Position numbers and translations under genes: made by a program. Shown here in pieces: positions 46,196-55,718 of a DNA stretch of 64,000 bases. The notes under the pieces were generated by a model. It was not told the DNA's origin and did no database searches. It saw nothing but the letters and a program-made list of their open reading frames with translations. Origin of the DNA: Sphingosinicella sp. LHD-64 (GTDB taxonomy: Bacteria > Pseudomonadota > Alphaproteobacteria > Sphingomonadales > Sphingomonadaceae); the NCBI RefSeq assembly GCF_031157375.1, contig NZ_JAVIFV010000003.1, positions 62,001 through 126,000 of the forward strand, written 5' to 3'. The number at the start of each line of letters is the position of its first letter. The first letter of the stretch is position 1.

Positions 46196-47068
46196 ATGAG
46201 CAGCAGAAGCCCGGCCCTGATCGCCGAGGTCCTCGTCGAGGCCCTGCCCTATATCCAGCGCTTCGCCGGCAAGTCCGTCGTCGTGAAGCTCGGCGGCGCC
46301 GCGATCGACAAGGAGCTCGACCGCGCGCTTGCCCAGGACGTGCTGCTGCTCCGCTCGGTCGGCGTGCGCTGCGTGCTCGTCCATGGTGGCGGGCCGCAAG
46401 TTGACGCGATGATGAAGAAGCTCGGCAAGAAACCGGAGTTCCGGGACGGCCTGCGCGTGACCGACGAGGAGACGCTGGACATCGTCCGCACCGTGCTGGT
46501 CGGCAAGGTCAACCGCGACCTCGTCTCGACGATCAACCGCGAGGCCGGCGACGAGCCGGTCGCGGTCGGCGTCGCTGGCGAGGATGGCGGCCTGCTCGTC
46601 ACGACCCCGCGCGATGCGGCGCTCGGCTTCGTCGGCGATGTCACCCATGTCCGGGCGGAGCGGCTGATCGGCCTGCTCAACCAGGGCCTCGCCCCGGTCG
46701 TCTCGACGGTCGGCGCCGATCCCGCGGGCCAGCCCTACAACATCAATGCCGACGAGGCGGCGATGGCGATCGCGGTGGCGATGCGGGCGGAGAAGATCGT
46801 CTACCTGACCGCCGCGCCGGGCCTGCTCGAGGATCCGGCGGACGAGGGCAGCCTCGTCACCCACCTCACCCTTTCCGAGCTGCGCGACCGGATCAGCCAC
46901 GAGAGCGTATCGAAGGGCATGATCCCCAAGCTGCGCGCCTGCGCCGATGCGGTCGAGGGTGGAGTCGGCTCCGCCCACATCATCGACGGCCGCGTGCCCC
47001 ACGCGCTGCTGATCGAGGTGCTGACCGACAAGGGCATCGGCACGATGGTGCAGAAGGACGCCGCATGA
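46196..47068 (+). CDS. argB: Acetylglutamate kinase
   Basis: A 290-residue amino-acid kinase. The phosphate-binding motif SVVVKLGGAAIDKELDR (residues 27-43) and VLVHGGGPQVDAMM are followed by YNINADEAAMAIAVAMRAEK and SKGMIPKLRACADAVEGGV. It phosphorylates N-acetylglutamate, the usual feedback-controlled step. The N-terminal helix before the kinase core (ALIAEVLVEALPYIQRFAGK) resembles the arginine-sensitive hexameric enzymes. Its stop overlaps argF by ATGA. Confidence 0.97.
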   Translation: MSSRSPALIAEVLVEALPYIQRFAGKSVVVKLGGAAIDKELDRALAQDVLLLRSVGVRCVLVHGGGPQVDAMMKKLGKKPEFRDGLRVTDEETLDIVRTVLVGKVNRDLVSTINREAGDEPVAVGVAGEDGGLLVTTPRDAALGFVGDVTHVRAERLIGLLNQGLAPVVSTVGADPAGQPYNINADEAAMAIAVAMRAEKIVYLTAAPGLLEDPADEGSLVTHLTLSELRDRISHESVSKGMIPKLRACADAVEGGVGSAHIIDGRVPHALLIEVLTDKGIGTMVQKDAA

Positions 47069-47931
47069 CCGACCTGTTGACCATCGCCGATCTCGGGCCC
47101 GAGGGTGTCGCGGAAATCCTCGCGCTTTCCGAGCGCGCCGATCTCGGCCGGCCGCTCGCCGGCAAGGGCGTGGCGCTGGTGTTCGAGAAGCCGTCCGCCC
47201 GGACCCGCAACTCGACCGAGATGGCGGTCGTCCAGCTCGGCGGCCATCCCGTCTACATCCAGAAGGACGAGGTCGGCATCGACACGCGCGAGACGGCCGA
47301 GGACGTGGCCCGCACACTCGCCTGCTACCACAAAGTCATCGCTGCGCGGGTGCGCGAGCACCAGCATCTCGTCCGCATGGCAGACTCTGTCTCAACACCG
47401 ATCCTCAACCTCTTGTCGGACAAGGATCATCCGCTCCAGGGTCTGGCCGATATTTTAACCATAAAGCAATTGACCGGCCATCTCGAAGGCGTGCGCGTCG
47501 CCTATGTCGGCGATGCCGACAACAACGTCGCGCGCAGCCTCGCCCAGGCCTGCGTCGCGGTCGGCGCCGAGCTGAGCCTCGCCAGCCCGCAGGGCTACCA
47601 TCTTTCCGACGCCCCCGACGGCGTCCGGCAGGTCGCCGATCCGGCCGAGGCCGTGGCCGGCGCGGACATCGTCTACACCGACGTCTGGGTCTCGATGGGC
47701 CAGGACGACGAGACCGGGAAGCGTCTGAAGGCCTTCGCCGCCTATCAGGTCAACGAGGCGCTGATGGCGAAATCGAACGACGCCCATTTCCTGCATTGCC
47801 TCCCCGCCCGGCGCGGCGAGGAGGTGACGCACGGCGTGATGGAGAGCGCGAAGAGCGCCGTCTGGAAGCAGGCCGAGAACCGCATGCACACGGCGCGGGG
47901 CGCGCTGGCGTGGCTGACGGGGGTACGGTGA
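47065..47931 (+). CDS. argF: Ornithine carbamoyltransferase
   Basis: A 288-residue protein, slightly short for the family. The carbamoyl-phosphate loop reads EKPSARTRNSTEMAVVQLGG, where S-A-R-T-R stands for the common STRTR. The second site reads DKDHPLQGLADILTI, with Leu in place of the usual Cys of HPCQ. The ornithine region has VYTDVWVSMGQDDE-like and FLHCLPARRGEEVTHGV. It makes citrulline from ornithine in the cytoplasm. The cluster and the HCLP motif support argF rather than a polyamine carbamoyltransferase. Confidence 0.95.
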   Translation: MTDLLTIADLGPEGVAEILALSERADLGRPLAGKGVALVFEKPSARTRNSTEMAVVQLGGHPVYIQKDEVGIDTRETAEDVARTLACYHKVIAARVREHQHLVRMADSVSTPILNLLSDKDHPLQGLADILTIKQLTGHLEGVRVAYVGDADNNVARSLAQACVAVGAELSLASPQGYHLSDAPDGVRQVADPAEAVAGADIVYTDVWVSMGQDDETGKRLKAFAAYQVNEALMAKSNDAHFLHCLPARRGEEVTHGVMESAKSAVWKQAENRMHTARGALAWLTGVR

Positions 47932-47945
47932 TGAACCCCTTCTTC

Positions 47946-48027
47946 GTCATGCCAGCGAAGGCTGGCATCTCGGGACGGAGGGCCTCGGCATTTCCCAAAG
48001 AGACCCCAGCCTTCGCTGGGGTGACGA
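47946..48027. repeat. Paired palindromic element 4
   Basis: ATGCCAGCGAAGGCTGGCAT and ACCCCAGCCTTCGCTGGGGT stem-loops lie between outer CGTCA and TGACG arms, almost identical in both arms to element 2. It lies between argF and argR. Confidence 0.85.
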
Positions 48028-48052
48028 TCGGGAACAGCGGCGAGACGGAGCG

Positions 48053-48535
48053 ATGACCGACACCCGCTCCCGACGATTGCGGGCGCTCGCCGACCTGATC
48101 CGGGGCGATACGCTCGCCAGCCAGGAGGAGGTCACCGAGCGCCTGAAAACATTGGGCTTCGAGGTCACCCAGGCGACGGTGTCGCGCGATCTCAAGCAGC
48201 TCGGTGCGGTCAAGGTGAAGCGCGGCGGCGTCCTGTCCTACGCACTTCCGGACCAGATCGGCGCGACCGACTGGACCGCCGGCCGCCTCGCCCGCATCCT
48301 CAGCGAATGGGTGATCTCGATCGAGGGCGCCGGCCAGATGATCGTGCTCAAGACGCCGCCCGGCTCCGCCCATCTCGTCGCCTCGGCGATCGACCACAGC
48401 GACCTGCCTGAAGTCGCCGGCACCGTCTCCGGCGACGACACGCTCTTCCTGGTCGTCCGCGACGGCCATCCCCTTCCCGCTCTCATCGCTCGCTTCGAGC
48501 GGATGATGGGGCAGGAGAAAATCAGCTATGCCTGA
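48053..48535 (+). CDS. argR: Arginine repressor ArgR
   Basis: A 160-residue protein. The N-terminal winged helix reads ALADLIRGDTLASQEEVTER and GFEVTQATVSRDLKQLGAVK. The C-terminal oligomerisation and arginine-binding domain has MIVLKTPPGSAHLVASAID and VAGTVSGDDTLFLVVRDG, with the GTVSGDDT motif carrying the arginine-contact aspartates. It binds operators as a hexamer with arginine as co-repressor. The ARG-box-like palindrome before argC is its likely target. It sits inside the cluster between argF and argG. Confidence 0.96.
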   Translation: MTDTRSRRLRALADLIRGDTLASQEEVTERLKTLGFEVTQATVSRDLKQLGAVKVKRGGVLSYALPDQIGATDWTAGRLARILSEWVISIEGAGQMIVLKTPPGSAHLVASAIDHSDLPEVAGTVSGDDTLFLVVRDGHPLPALIARFERMMGQEKISYA

Positions 48536-48541
48536 TCCCCG

Positions 48542-48627
48542 CGTCATCCCGGCGAAAGCCGGGATCTCAGTTTCTTTTCCCCGAAGCCGCTGAAGGCAAA
48601 GGGATTCCAGCTTTCGCTGGAATGACG
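48542..48627. repeat. Paired palindromic element 5, mismatched arms
   Basis: The left stem-loop ATCCCGGCGAAAGCCGGGAT differs in sequence from the right ATTCCAGCTTTCGCTGGAAT. Each folds alone, but they pair poorly with each other. The right arm matches element 1, so the element looks like a recombinant of two types. It lies between argR and argG. Confidence 0.85.
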
Positions 48628-48637
48628 GAGTGGAAGA

Positions 48638-49864
48638 ATGACCGATAAACCCAAGAAGGTCGTCCTCGCTTATTCGGGCGGGCTCGACACCTCGATCATC
48701 CTCAAGTGGCTGCAGACCGAATATGGCGCGGAGGTGGTGACCTTCACCGCCGATCTCGGCCAGGGCGAGGAGGTCGAGCCGGCGCGCAAGAAGGCCGAGC
48801 TGCTCGGCATCAAGCCCGAGAACATCTTCATCGACGACCTGCGCGAGGAGTTCGTCCGCGATTACGTCTTTCCGATGTTCCGGGCCAACACGGTCTACGA
48901 GGGGCAATATCTGCTCGGCACGTCGATCGCCCGGCCACTGATCGCCAAGCGCCAGATCGAGATCGCCCGTCAGGTCGGCGCCGACGCGGTCTGTCACGGC
49001 GCGACCGGCAAGGGCAACGACCAGGTCCGCTTCGAATTGGGCTATTATGCGCTGGAGCCGGACATCCGGGTCATCGCTCCCTGGCGGGAATGGGAGTTCG
49101 CGAGCCGCGAGCAGCTCATCGACTTCGCCGAGAAGCACCAGATCCCGATCGCCAAGGACAAGAAAGGCGAGGCGCCCTTCTCGGTCGACGCCAACCTCCT
49201 CCACTCCTCCTCCGAAGGGAAGGTGCTGGAGGATCCGGCGGTCGAGGCGCCGGAATATGTCCACCAGCGCACCATCGCGCCCGAGGACGCGCCGGACCAG
49301 GCGACGGTGATCGAGATCGCGTTCGAGAAAGGCGACCCGGTCGCGATCGACGGCGAGCGGCTGTCGCCAGCGACGTTGCTGACCAGGCTCAACCAGCTCG
49401 GCCACGACAACGGCATCGGCCGGCTCGATCTGGTCGAGAACCGTTTCGTCGGGATGAAGTCGCGCGGGGTCTACGAGACGCCGGGGGGCACCATCCTGCT
49501 CGCCGCCCATCGCGGCATCGAGAGCATCACGCTCGACGGCGGCGCGATGCACCTCAAGGATTCGATCATGCCGCGCTATGCGGAGCTGATCTACAACGGC
49601 TTCTGGTTCGCGCCGGAGCGCGAGATGCTGCAGGCGCTGATCGACAAGAGCCAGGAGCATGTCTCCGGCAAGGTCCGGGTGAAGCTCTACAAGGGCAACG
49701 CGACCATGATCGGGCGGGAAAGCGCGCTGTCGCTCTACGATCAGGACCTCGTCACCTTCGAGGAGGGCCAGAGCGGCTACGACCATCGCGACGCCGCCGG
49801 CTTCATCCGCCTCAACGCGCTCAGGCTCCGGATTGCGGCGAAGCGGGAACGGCGCAAGGGCTGA
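48638..49864 (+). CDS. argG: Argininosuccinate synthase
   Basis: A 408-residue protein of normal length. The ATP pyrophosphatase P-loop is [18 protein letters not shown] (residues 8-25). The substrate segments are [29 protein letters not shown] and [20 protein letters not shown]. It joins citrulline and aspartate in the cytoplasm. It lies last in the cluster, after argR. Its last 44 bases overlap the 3' end of a convergent MFS gene. No argH is in the window. Confidence 0.97.
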   Translation: MTDKPKKVVLAYSGGLDTSIILKWLQTEYGAEVVTFTADLGQGEEVEPARKKAELLGIKPENIFIDDLREEFVRDYVFPMFRANTVYEGQYLLGTSIARPLIAKRQIEIARQVGADAVCHGATGKGNDQVRFELGYYALEPDIRVIAPWREWEFASREQLIDFAEKHQIPIAKDKKGEAPFSVDANLLHSSSEGKVLEDPAVEAPEYVHQRTIAPEDAPDQATVIEIAFEKGDPVAIDGERLSPATLLTRLNQLGHDNGIGRLDLVENRFVGMKSRGVYETPGGTILLAAHRGIESITLDGGAMHLKDSIMPRYAELIYNGFWFAPEREMLQALIDKSQEHVSGKVRVKLYKGNATMIGRESALSLYDQDLVTFEEGQSGYDHRDAAGFIRLNALRLRIAAKRERRKG

Positions 49865-51368
49865 GCGACGTCCGCCCGGCCGCGCCGGCGCGGAAGGCGA
49901 GGAAGCTCAAGCCGGCAAGGAGCCAGACGCCGAGGCCGCCATAGAGCATGATGAGGCGGAAGCCTTGGGCCAGCGCCGTCTGCACGGCGGCGCCGGTTCC
50001 CGCCTCGAGCGCGCCGGCATTGCCGGCGGCGATGCCCTCGGCGAGGGCGCGCAGCCCGGCCGGGTCGCTTTCCGCCGGCATCGCGCGCTTCAGCCCGGCG
50101 ACGATCCCCTCGACCAGCAGCACGCCCATCAGTGCGATGTTGATCGCGAGCGTGATCAGCCGGGCGCTGATGTCGATGCCCGAGGCCATGCCGGCGCGGC
50201 TCGCCGGCACCGCCGCGGTCGTGGTGTTGGTGACCGGCGTGTTGGTGAGGGCGATGCCGATGCCGGCGATCAGCGCGCCGGGCAGGACGGTGATCCAGCC
50301 CGGGCTGGCGCCCATCGTGCCGATCGCCATTGCCAGAAAGCCGAGGCCGATGGTGAACAGGCCGAACGGGATGGTGCGCCCCGGCCCGTAACGCAGCGCG
50401 AGCCGCTCGCCGACCGGCGGGACGACGAGGGTGGGAAGGGTGTAGGCGAGCAGGCTGAGGCCGGCGGTAACGCTGTCGTAGCCGAGGCCGATCTGGAAGT
50501 AGATCGGCAGGTAGATCATCAGCGGCCAGTAGCTGAAGTTCATCCCCATGCAGCCGAAGATCGCGCCGGAGAAGGCCGGAATCCGGAAGACCGAGAAATC
50601 GAACATCGGATGGGCCTGCCGCGTCTCGGCGACCAGGAAGAGGGCAAGGCAGACCGCGGCGCCGGCGAGGATGGCGAGCATCACCGGGTCACCGAGGCCG
50701 CGCGCCGGCCCCTGGGTGATGCACCAGGTAAAGCCGAAGACGGCAAGCGAGAGGGTGACGATCCCGGCCATGTCCAGCCGCTTCGCCTCCGGATCGCGCG
50801 ACTCGGTGACCGCGCCCCAGGCGAGCCCGATCGCGAGCAGGGCGAGCGGCACGTGAATGAGGAAGACCCACTGCCAGCCGAGCCAGGTCAGGATCGCGCC
50901 GCCGATCACCGGGCCGAAGCCGAGCCCGATGCCGGCGACGACGCCCCAGACCGCGAAGGCGCGGCTGCGCGCCACCCCGTCCGGAAACTGGTGGGAGAGG
51001 ATGGCGACGGTGCAGATGAGGAGCGCGCCGCCGGCCATGCCCTGCAGGAAGCGGCCGACGATGAGGATGGTCATGTCCGCGGCGAGCCCGCAGACCAGCG
51101 AGGTGATTCCGAAGGCGGCGATGCTGACCAGGAAGACCCGCTTGCGCCCGAACCGGTCGGCGAGCGTGCCGGTCGCCATCAGCACGGTGGTGCAGGCGAT
51201 GGTATAGGCGTTCATCACCCATTGCAGGCTGGTGAAATCGCCGTGCAGCAGCCGCTCCAGCGTCGGCAGGATCGCCGGGACAGAGGTGATCTCGAGCCCG
51301 AACATCAGCGCGCCGAGGCAGACGGCGATGAGGGCGATAGCGTTCCTTCGGGCATCGGGCAGGGGCAT
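49821..51368 (-). CDS. MFS drug-efflux-type transporter (DHA2, 14-helix)
   Basis: About 515 residues and some 13-14 hydrophobic helices. Motif A-like [20 protein letters not shown] lies in the loop after helix 2. Motif C-like [20 protein letters not shown] lies in helix 5. The layout matches EmrB/QacA-type proton-driven exporters of the inner membrane. ATG 51368 is preferred because AAAGG lies eight bases upstream; 51428 and 51383 are alternatives. The divergent LysR-type gene across about 115 bp is its probable regulator. The 3' end overlaps argG. Confidence 0.9.
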   Translation of the reverse strand: MPLPDARRNAIALIAVCLGALMFGLEITSVPAILPTLERLLHGDFTSLQWVMNAYTIACTTVLMATGTLADRFGRKRVFLVSIAAFGITSLVCGLAADMTILIVGRFLQGMAGGALLICTVAILSHQFPDGVARSRAFAVWGVVAGIGLGFGPVIGGAILTWLGWQWVFLIHVPLALLAIGLAWGAVTESRDPEAKRLDMAGIVTLSLAVFGFTWCITQGPARGLGDPVMLAILAGAAVCLALFLVAETRQAHPMFDFSVFRIPAFSGAIFGCMGMNFSYWPLMIYLPIYFQIGLGYDSVTAGLSLLAYTLPTLVVPPVGERLALRYGPGRTIPFGLFTIGLGFLAMAIGTMGASPGWITVLPGALIAGIGIALTNTPVTNTTTAAVPASRAGMASGIDISARLITLAINIALMGVLLVEGIVAGLKRAMPAESDPAGLRALAEGIAAGNAGALEAGTGAAVQTALAQGFRLIMLYGGLGVWLLAGLSFLAFRAGAAGRTSLSPCAVPASPQSGA

Positions 51369-51484
51369 CGGGCGGCCTTTCATCGCGTGGCGGACGGATG
51401 CGGCGCTATCTGGGGGCGGCAGCGGCATGACGGAAATGATTTTATTTTGTAGTATTCATGATGGTCCGTCATTAATTGATCGCC

Positions 51485-52366
51485 ATGGATGTGGATCCCA
51501 CGCTGCTGCGCGCCTTCGTCGCGGTCAGTGAGGCCGGCGGCTTCACCCGCGCCGCGCGCCGGCTGCACCTCTCGCAATCGGCGGTGAGCCACCAGATCCG
51601 CCGGCTGGAGGCGCAGCTCGGCCGCTCGCTCATCTTCCGCACGACCCGCCAGCTGACCCTGACCGAGGATGGCGAGGATTTGCTGACCCATGCGCGGGAG
51701 ATCCTCGCCGGGCTCGACGCGCTGACCCGGCGGTTCCGGCCGTCGGCCGTGGCCGGCGTGGTGCGTTTCGGCGTGCCGGAGACGTTCATGGGAACGCGGC
51801 TGCCGGCCTTGCTCTGCCAATTCTCGCGCGCCTATCCGGCGGTGCGGCTCGACGTGCAGGTCAGCTCCTATCTCGATCTCAGCACGATGATCGCGGCCGA
51901 AGAGCTGGATCTGGCGGTGGTGCTCTTCGTCGCCGGTGACCGGGACGGCGAGACCGGCACCTTCTTGAGGCGGACCCATTTCGTCTGGGCGGTGGCGGAA
52001 ACCTTCGCGCTGGCCGAGGGCCACTCCCTGCCCCTCGCCTTCCATCCGCCGCACTGCCTCAACCGGCAGGTCGGCGTGGCGGCGCTGGAGGCGACCGACC
52101 TCGACTGGCACATCGCCTTCACCTCGCCGAGCGAACATGGCCTGCGCGCCGCGGTGCAGTCCGGCCTCGCCGCCGCCGTGCTGATGCGCGACGATCTGGA
52201 GCCGGGGATGCGGCGCATCGACGGTCATTATGGCCTGCCGCCCCTCCCCGACGCGGATTTCCGGCTGATCTGGAGCCGCGACGGCCGCCGCTCCCCCGCC
52301 GCCCGCGCCTTCGGGGAGATGCTGACCGGCATGGAAGCAGCGGAGGCGCCCGCGACCGGCCGGTAG
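51485..52366 (+). CDS. LysR-family transcriptional regulator
   Basis: A 293-residue protein. The N-terminal HTH reads DPTLLRAFVAVSEAGGFTRA and RRLHLSQSAVSHQIRRLEAQ (residues about 28-47). The periplasmic-binding-like effector domain starts GVVRFGVPETFMGTRLPALL. It is divergent from the MFS exporter gene. The AT-rich spacer 51430-51484 contains several T-N11-A candidates, so it likely controls the exporter in response to an unknown effector. Confidence 0.93.
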   Translation: MDVDPTLLRAFVAVSEAGGFTRAARRLHLSQSAVSHQIRRLEAQLGRSLIFRTTRQLTLTEDGEDLLTHAREILAGLDALTRRFRPSAVAGVVRFGVPETFMGTRLPALLCQFSRAYPAVRLDVQVSSYLDLSTMIAAEELDLAVVLFVAGDRDGETGTFLRRTHFVWAVAETFALAEGHSLPLAFHPPHCLNRQVGVAALEATDLDWHIAFTSPSEHGLRAAVQSGLAAAVLMRDDLEPGMRRIDGHYGLPPLPDADFRLIWSRDGRRSPAARAFGEMLTGMEAAEAPATGR

Positions 52367-52431
52367 AGCGTCCGGCCGGAACCGCACGCCGCGGCGGCGG
52401 GTTCTGACCGGCGGACCGGAAGGAGCCCGCC

Positions 52432-53349
52432 ATGACTGCCGCCGCCGACCCCGATGCCGTCCGCCACCGCTGGCTCGATCTGGGCGACCAGCGCATCTTC
52501 TACCGCGAGGCGGGCCGTGAGGACGCCCCTGCCCTGCTGCTGCCACACGGCTATCCCTGCTCGTCTTACGAGTTCCGCAACCTGATGCCGCGACTCGCCG
52601 ACCGCTGGCGCCTGCTCGCGCCGGACTTTCCCGGCTTCGGCTATTCGGACACGCCGGCCGCGGCCGATTTCGAGAGCTACACGGAGTTTCTCGACCGCTT
52701 CGTCGAGGCACTCGGCGTGGACCGGTTCGTCCTCTATCTGCACGATTACGGATCGCAGATCGGCCTGAGGCTCGCGATCCACGCGCCGGCCCGCATCGCC
52801 GGACTGATCATCCAGAACGGCGACATCTACGGCGACACGCTCGGCCCCCAGTACCACGCCCTGCTCGACCATTTCGACAGCCCCACACCCGAAAAGCGTC
52901 AGAAGCTGGTCGACGCGGTGAGTGAGGAGGGTTTCCGCGAGGAATTCCTGAACCATGTGTCGCCCGAAGTGGCCGCGCGCATCCCCCCGGACCTGTGGAA
53001 GCTGCACTGGCCGCTGATGGACACGCCCGAACGGCGCGCGATCTCGGTGGCGCTGATGGAAGGGCTCAAGGCCAATCTCGACTGGTTCGGCCGCTATCAG
53101 GCCTACCTGCGCACCCACCAGCCGCCGACCCTGATCCTGTGGGGGCCGCGCGACGGCTACATGCCGGAGGCGTCCGGGCGCGCCTACCTGCGCGACCTGC
53201 CCGACGCCGAGCTCCACATGTTCGACGATGGCGGCCACTGGCTGCTCGAGACCCATCTCGACGCCGTCGTGCCGCTGATCCGGGATTTCCTTGGCCGCGT
53301 CCACGCGCGGGCCAGCGCAGAGCGCGTGCCTGAGACCGCCGAGGCCTGA
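52432..53349 (+). CDS. Alpha/beta hydrolase with aspartate nucleophile (epoxide hydrolase / haloalkane dehalogenase-like)
   Basis: A 305-residue protein. The oxyanion motif is LLLPHGYPCSSYEFRNLMP (HGYP). LLAPDFPGFGYSDTP and the nucleophile elbow LYLHDYGSQIGLRLA follow, with Asp105 in HDYG. The final acid/histidine part reads LWGPRDGYMPEASG and MFDDGGHWLLETH. An aspartate at the elbow points to epoxide hydrolase or dehalogenase chemistry via an ester intermediate, not to a serine esterase. There is no signal peptide. It follows the LysR gene by 65 bp in the same direction but may be independent. Confidence 0.88.
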   Translation: MTAAADPDAVRHRWLDLGDQRIFYREAGREDAPALLLPHGYPCSSYEFRNLMPRLADRWRLLAPDFPGFGYSDTPAAADFESYTEFLDRFVEALGVDRFVLYLHDYGSQIGLRLAIHAPARIAGLIIQNGDIYGDTLGPQYHALLDHFDSPTPEKRQKLVDAVSEEGFREEFLNHVSPEVAARIPPDLWKLHWPLMDTPERRAISVALMEGLKANLDWFGRYQAYLRTHQPPTLILWGPRDGYMPEASGRAYLRDLPDAELHMFDDGGHWLLETHLDAVVPLIRDFLGRVHARASAERVPETAEA

Positions 53350-53390
53350 AGACGGCGTGACTCCGCCGCCGCGCGCGGTAAGCTGCGGCC

Positions 53391-54077
53391 ATGAAGGTCG
53401 CCATCCTCGAGGCCGGCAAGCCGCCCGCGCCGCTGATCGAACGCTATGGTCGCTATCCGGCGATGTTCCGGGACCTGCTGGCCGACGGCTTCGACTATGC
53501 GAGCTATGACGTCGAGGCGGGCGAGCTGCCACACGATCCGAGCACGCACGACGCCTATGTGGTCACCGGCTCGCCGGCCGGGGTCTATGACCCGCTGCCC
53601 TGGATCGGCGGCCTCATCGATTTCCTGAGCGCCGCGAAGAGCCGCAAGATGGTCGGCATCTGCTTCGGCCATCAGGCGATGGCACAGGCGTTCGGCGGCC
53701 ATGTCGAAAAATCGACGCGCGGCTGGGGAATCGGCCTCCACACCTATCCGATCGTCGAGCGGACGGCCTGGATGAACGGCGATCAGGCCGCGTCGGTCGC
53801 GGTGCCCGCCTCGCATCAGGATCAGGTGGTGATGCAGCCGCCGGCCACCGACGTCATCGCCTCGTCGGTCTTCACCCCCTATGCCGGCCTCGCCTGGCGC
53901 GACCGGCCGGCCATCTCCTTCCAGTTCCACCCGGAGCTGTCCGCCGACTTCACCAGGGCGCTGATCGACAGCCGCCGGGAACGCCTGCCCAATCCCGACG
54001 CCGCGATCGCCTCACTGGACGCGCCGAACGACAATGCGAAGGTCGGCGGCTGGATCAGGACGTTTCTGAAGAGTTGA
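53391..54077 (+). CDS. Class I glutamine amidotransferase-like protein
   Basis: A 228-residue single-domain protein. The nucleophile is in KMVGICFGHQAMAQAFGG, with Cys91. YVVTGSPAGVYDPLPWI precedes it and the His-Glu pair is in FQFHPELSADF. The layout matches stand-alone GATase proteins related to GuaA N-termini that act on gamma-glutamyl amides of unknown substrates. No synthase partner is adjacent. The ATG at 53391 is 42 bases after the previous stop. Confidence 0.88.
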   Translation: MKVAILEAGKPPAPLIERYGRYPAMFRDLLADGFDYASYDVEAGELPHDPSTHDAYVVTGSPAGVYDPLPWIGGLIDFLSAAKSRKMVGICFGHQAMAQAFGGHVEKSTRGWGIGLHTYPIVERTAWMNGDQAASVAVPASHQDQVVMQPPATDVIASSVFTPYAGLAWRDRPAISFQFHPELSADFTRALIDSRRERLPNPDAAIASLDAPNDNAKVGGWIRTFLKS

Positions 54078-54084
54078 ACCCAGC

Positions 54085-54170
54085 CGTCATCCCGGCGAAG
54101 GCCGGGATCTCGGGACGAAAAGGCGCCGAGCCCTTCACTCTCTGAGACCCCGGCCTTCGCCGGGGTGACG
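54085..54170. repeat. Paired palindromic element 6
   Basis: The left ATCCCGGCGAAGGCCGGGAT and right ACCCCGGCCTTCGCCGGGGT stem-loops are flanked by CGTCA and TGACG. It lies between the amidotransferase gene and fghA. Confidence 0.85.
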
Positions 54171-54198
54171 GATGCAGGGTCGGAAGGAGTGATGCATC

Positions 54199-55044
54199 GT
54201 GACCATCGATACCGTTTCGGTGAATCGCAGCCATGGCGGCACGCAGCATGTGGTGACGCACCGAAGCGACGCGACCGGCACCGAGATGACGTTCTCGATC
54301 TTCGTGCCGCCGCAGGCGGACGACGGCACGAAGCTGCCGGTCGTCTGGTATCTCTCCGGCCTCACCTGCACCCACGCCAACGTGACCGACAAAGGCGAGT
54401 ATCGCCGCGCCTGCGCCGAGCTCGGCCTGATCTTCGTCGCGCCGGACACCAGCCCGCGCGGCGACGGGGTGCCGGACGACCCGGCCGGCGCCTATGACTT
54501 CGGGCTCGGCGCCGGCTTCTACGTTGACGCCACCCGGGCCCCGTTCGACCGGCACTATCGCATGTCCAGCTATGTGACCGGGGAGCTTCCCGCCCTCGTC
54601 GCCGACATCTTTCCCGTCGACATGGGCCGGCAGGCGATCACCGGCCATTCGATGGGCGGCCATGGCGCACTCACCCTCGCGTTGCGCAATCCCGGCCGCT
54701 ATCGCAGTATCTCCGCCTTCGCGCCGATCGTCGCGCCGTCGCAGGTACCATGGGGCGAGAAGGCGCTGGGCGGCTATCTGGGCGCCGGCCGCGCCGACTG
54801 GCGGGCGCATGACGCGGTCGCGCTGATCGAGGACGGCGCGCGGGTGCCGGAGCTTCTCGTCGACCAGGGCGAGGCCGACCAGTTCCTCGCCGAACAGCTC
54901 CGGCCCGAGCTGCTGGAAGCGGCCTGCGCCGATGCCGGCATCGCACTGACCTTGCGGCGGCAGCCGGGCTACGACCACAGCTATTATTTCATCTCGACCT
55001 TCATGGAGGACCATCTGCGCTGGCACGCGGCGCGGCTCGGATGA
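54199..55044 (+). CDS. fghA: S-formylglutathione hydrolase
   Basis: A 281-residue esterase-D-type protein starting at GTG 54199, with GGAAGGAG about nine bases upstream. Conserved parts are LPVVWYLSGLTCTHANVTDK, then FVAPDTSPRGDGVPDDPAGA, the nucleophile ITGHSMGGHGALTLAL, and the histidine in PGYDHSYYFISTFMEDH. It hydrolyses S-formylglutathione to formate and glutathione in formaldehyde detoxification. The usual partner, glutathione-dependent formaldehyde dehydrogenase, is not adjacent. Its stop overlaps the AraC-type gene by ATGA. Confidence 0.95.
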   Translation: MTIDTVSVNRSHGGTQHVVTHRSDATGTEMTFSIFVPPQADDGTKLPVVWYLSGLTCTHANVTDKGEYRRACAELGLIFVAPDTSPRGDGVPDDPAGAYDFGLGAGFYVDATRAPFDRHYRMSSYVTGELPALVADIFPVDMGRQAITGHSMGGHGALTLALRNPGRYRSISAFAPIVAPSQVPWGEKALGGYLGAGRADWRAHDAVALIEDGARVPELLVDQGEADQFLAEQLRPELLEAACADAGIALTLRRQPGYDHSYYFISTFMEDHLRWHAARLG

Positions 55045-55718
55045 GCTTCCGCCGCATCCGCTACGGGGTCGAGACGATGCCGGCCGGCCACGACGTGCCG
55101 CGGCATCGCCATGACGGCGGCTATGCGACCGTCGCCCTTGCCGGCCGTTTTTCCGAGGCGAGCTTCGCTGGCCGCGCGACCGTCGGCCCCGGCGACGTGC
55201 TGCTGCACGGGCGGTTCGATTGCCACGGCAATGCGATGATGAGCCATCTCGGGACGACGATCCTCAGATTGCCCTGGCAGGACGACGCGATCGAGGGACT
55301 CTACACCATCGCCGATCCCGATGCGCTGGCGCGGCTGTGCGAGATCGACCCCTTCGAGGCGGCTGCCGAGTTGGGGCGGACGATGCGCAAGGCCGCCATG
55401 CGCTGCGACCATTGGGTCGACATTCTCGCCATCGATCTCGACGCCATGCCGGACCTCTCCCTCGCGCGATGGGCAGAGGAACGCGACCTTGCTCCCGAGA
55501 GCCTGTCGCGGGGCTTCCGCCGCGCCTTCGGTACCTCGCCGAAATCGTTCCGGATGGAAACACGCGCCCGCCGCGCCCGGCTGGCCGCGATGCAGTCGGG
55601 GCGGCCGCTGACCGAGATCGCCCACGATCTCGGCTTCGCCGACCTCGCCCATATGACCCACGCTGTGCGCGCCTTCACCGGCCTGCCGCCCTCGCTCTGG
55701 CGGGCGGCGCGGGGTTAA
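55041..55718 (+). CDS. AraC-family transcriptional regulator
   Basis: A 225-residue protein. The N-terminal cupin-like part has PRHRHDGGYATVALAGRFSE. The C-terminal double HTH has LSLARWAEERDLAPESLSRG and EIAHDLGFADLAHMTHAVRA. It is shorter than most AraC proteins. The coupling to fghA suggests it responds to formaldehyde or a related compound, but this is inference. Confidence 0.88.
   Translation: MSFRRIRYGVETMPAGHDVPRHRHDGGYATVALAGRFSEASFAGRATVGPGDVLLHGRFDCHGNAMMSHLGTTILRLPWQDDAIEGLYTIADPDALARLCEIDPFEAAAELGRTMRKAAMRCDHWVDILAIDLDAMPDLSLARWAEERDLAPESLSRGFRRAFGTSPKSFRMETRARRARLAAMQSGRPLTEIAHDLGFADLAHMTHAVRAFTGLPPSLWRAARG

Noticed and set aside
47750-49786. Long leftward open frame (678 codons) opposite argF, argR and argG
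   Set aside because: It spans a REP element and three well-supported genes on the other strand and has no recognisable domain.
49833-51452. Long rightward open frame (539 codons) opposite the MFS gene
   Set aside because: The translation is low-complexity and charged, while the leftward frame is a well-formed 14-helix transporter.
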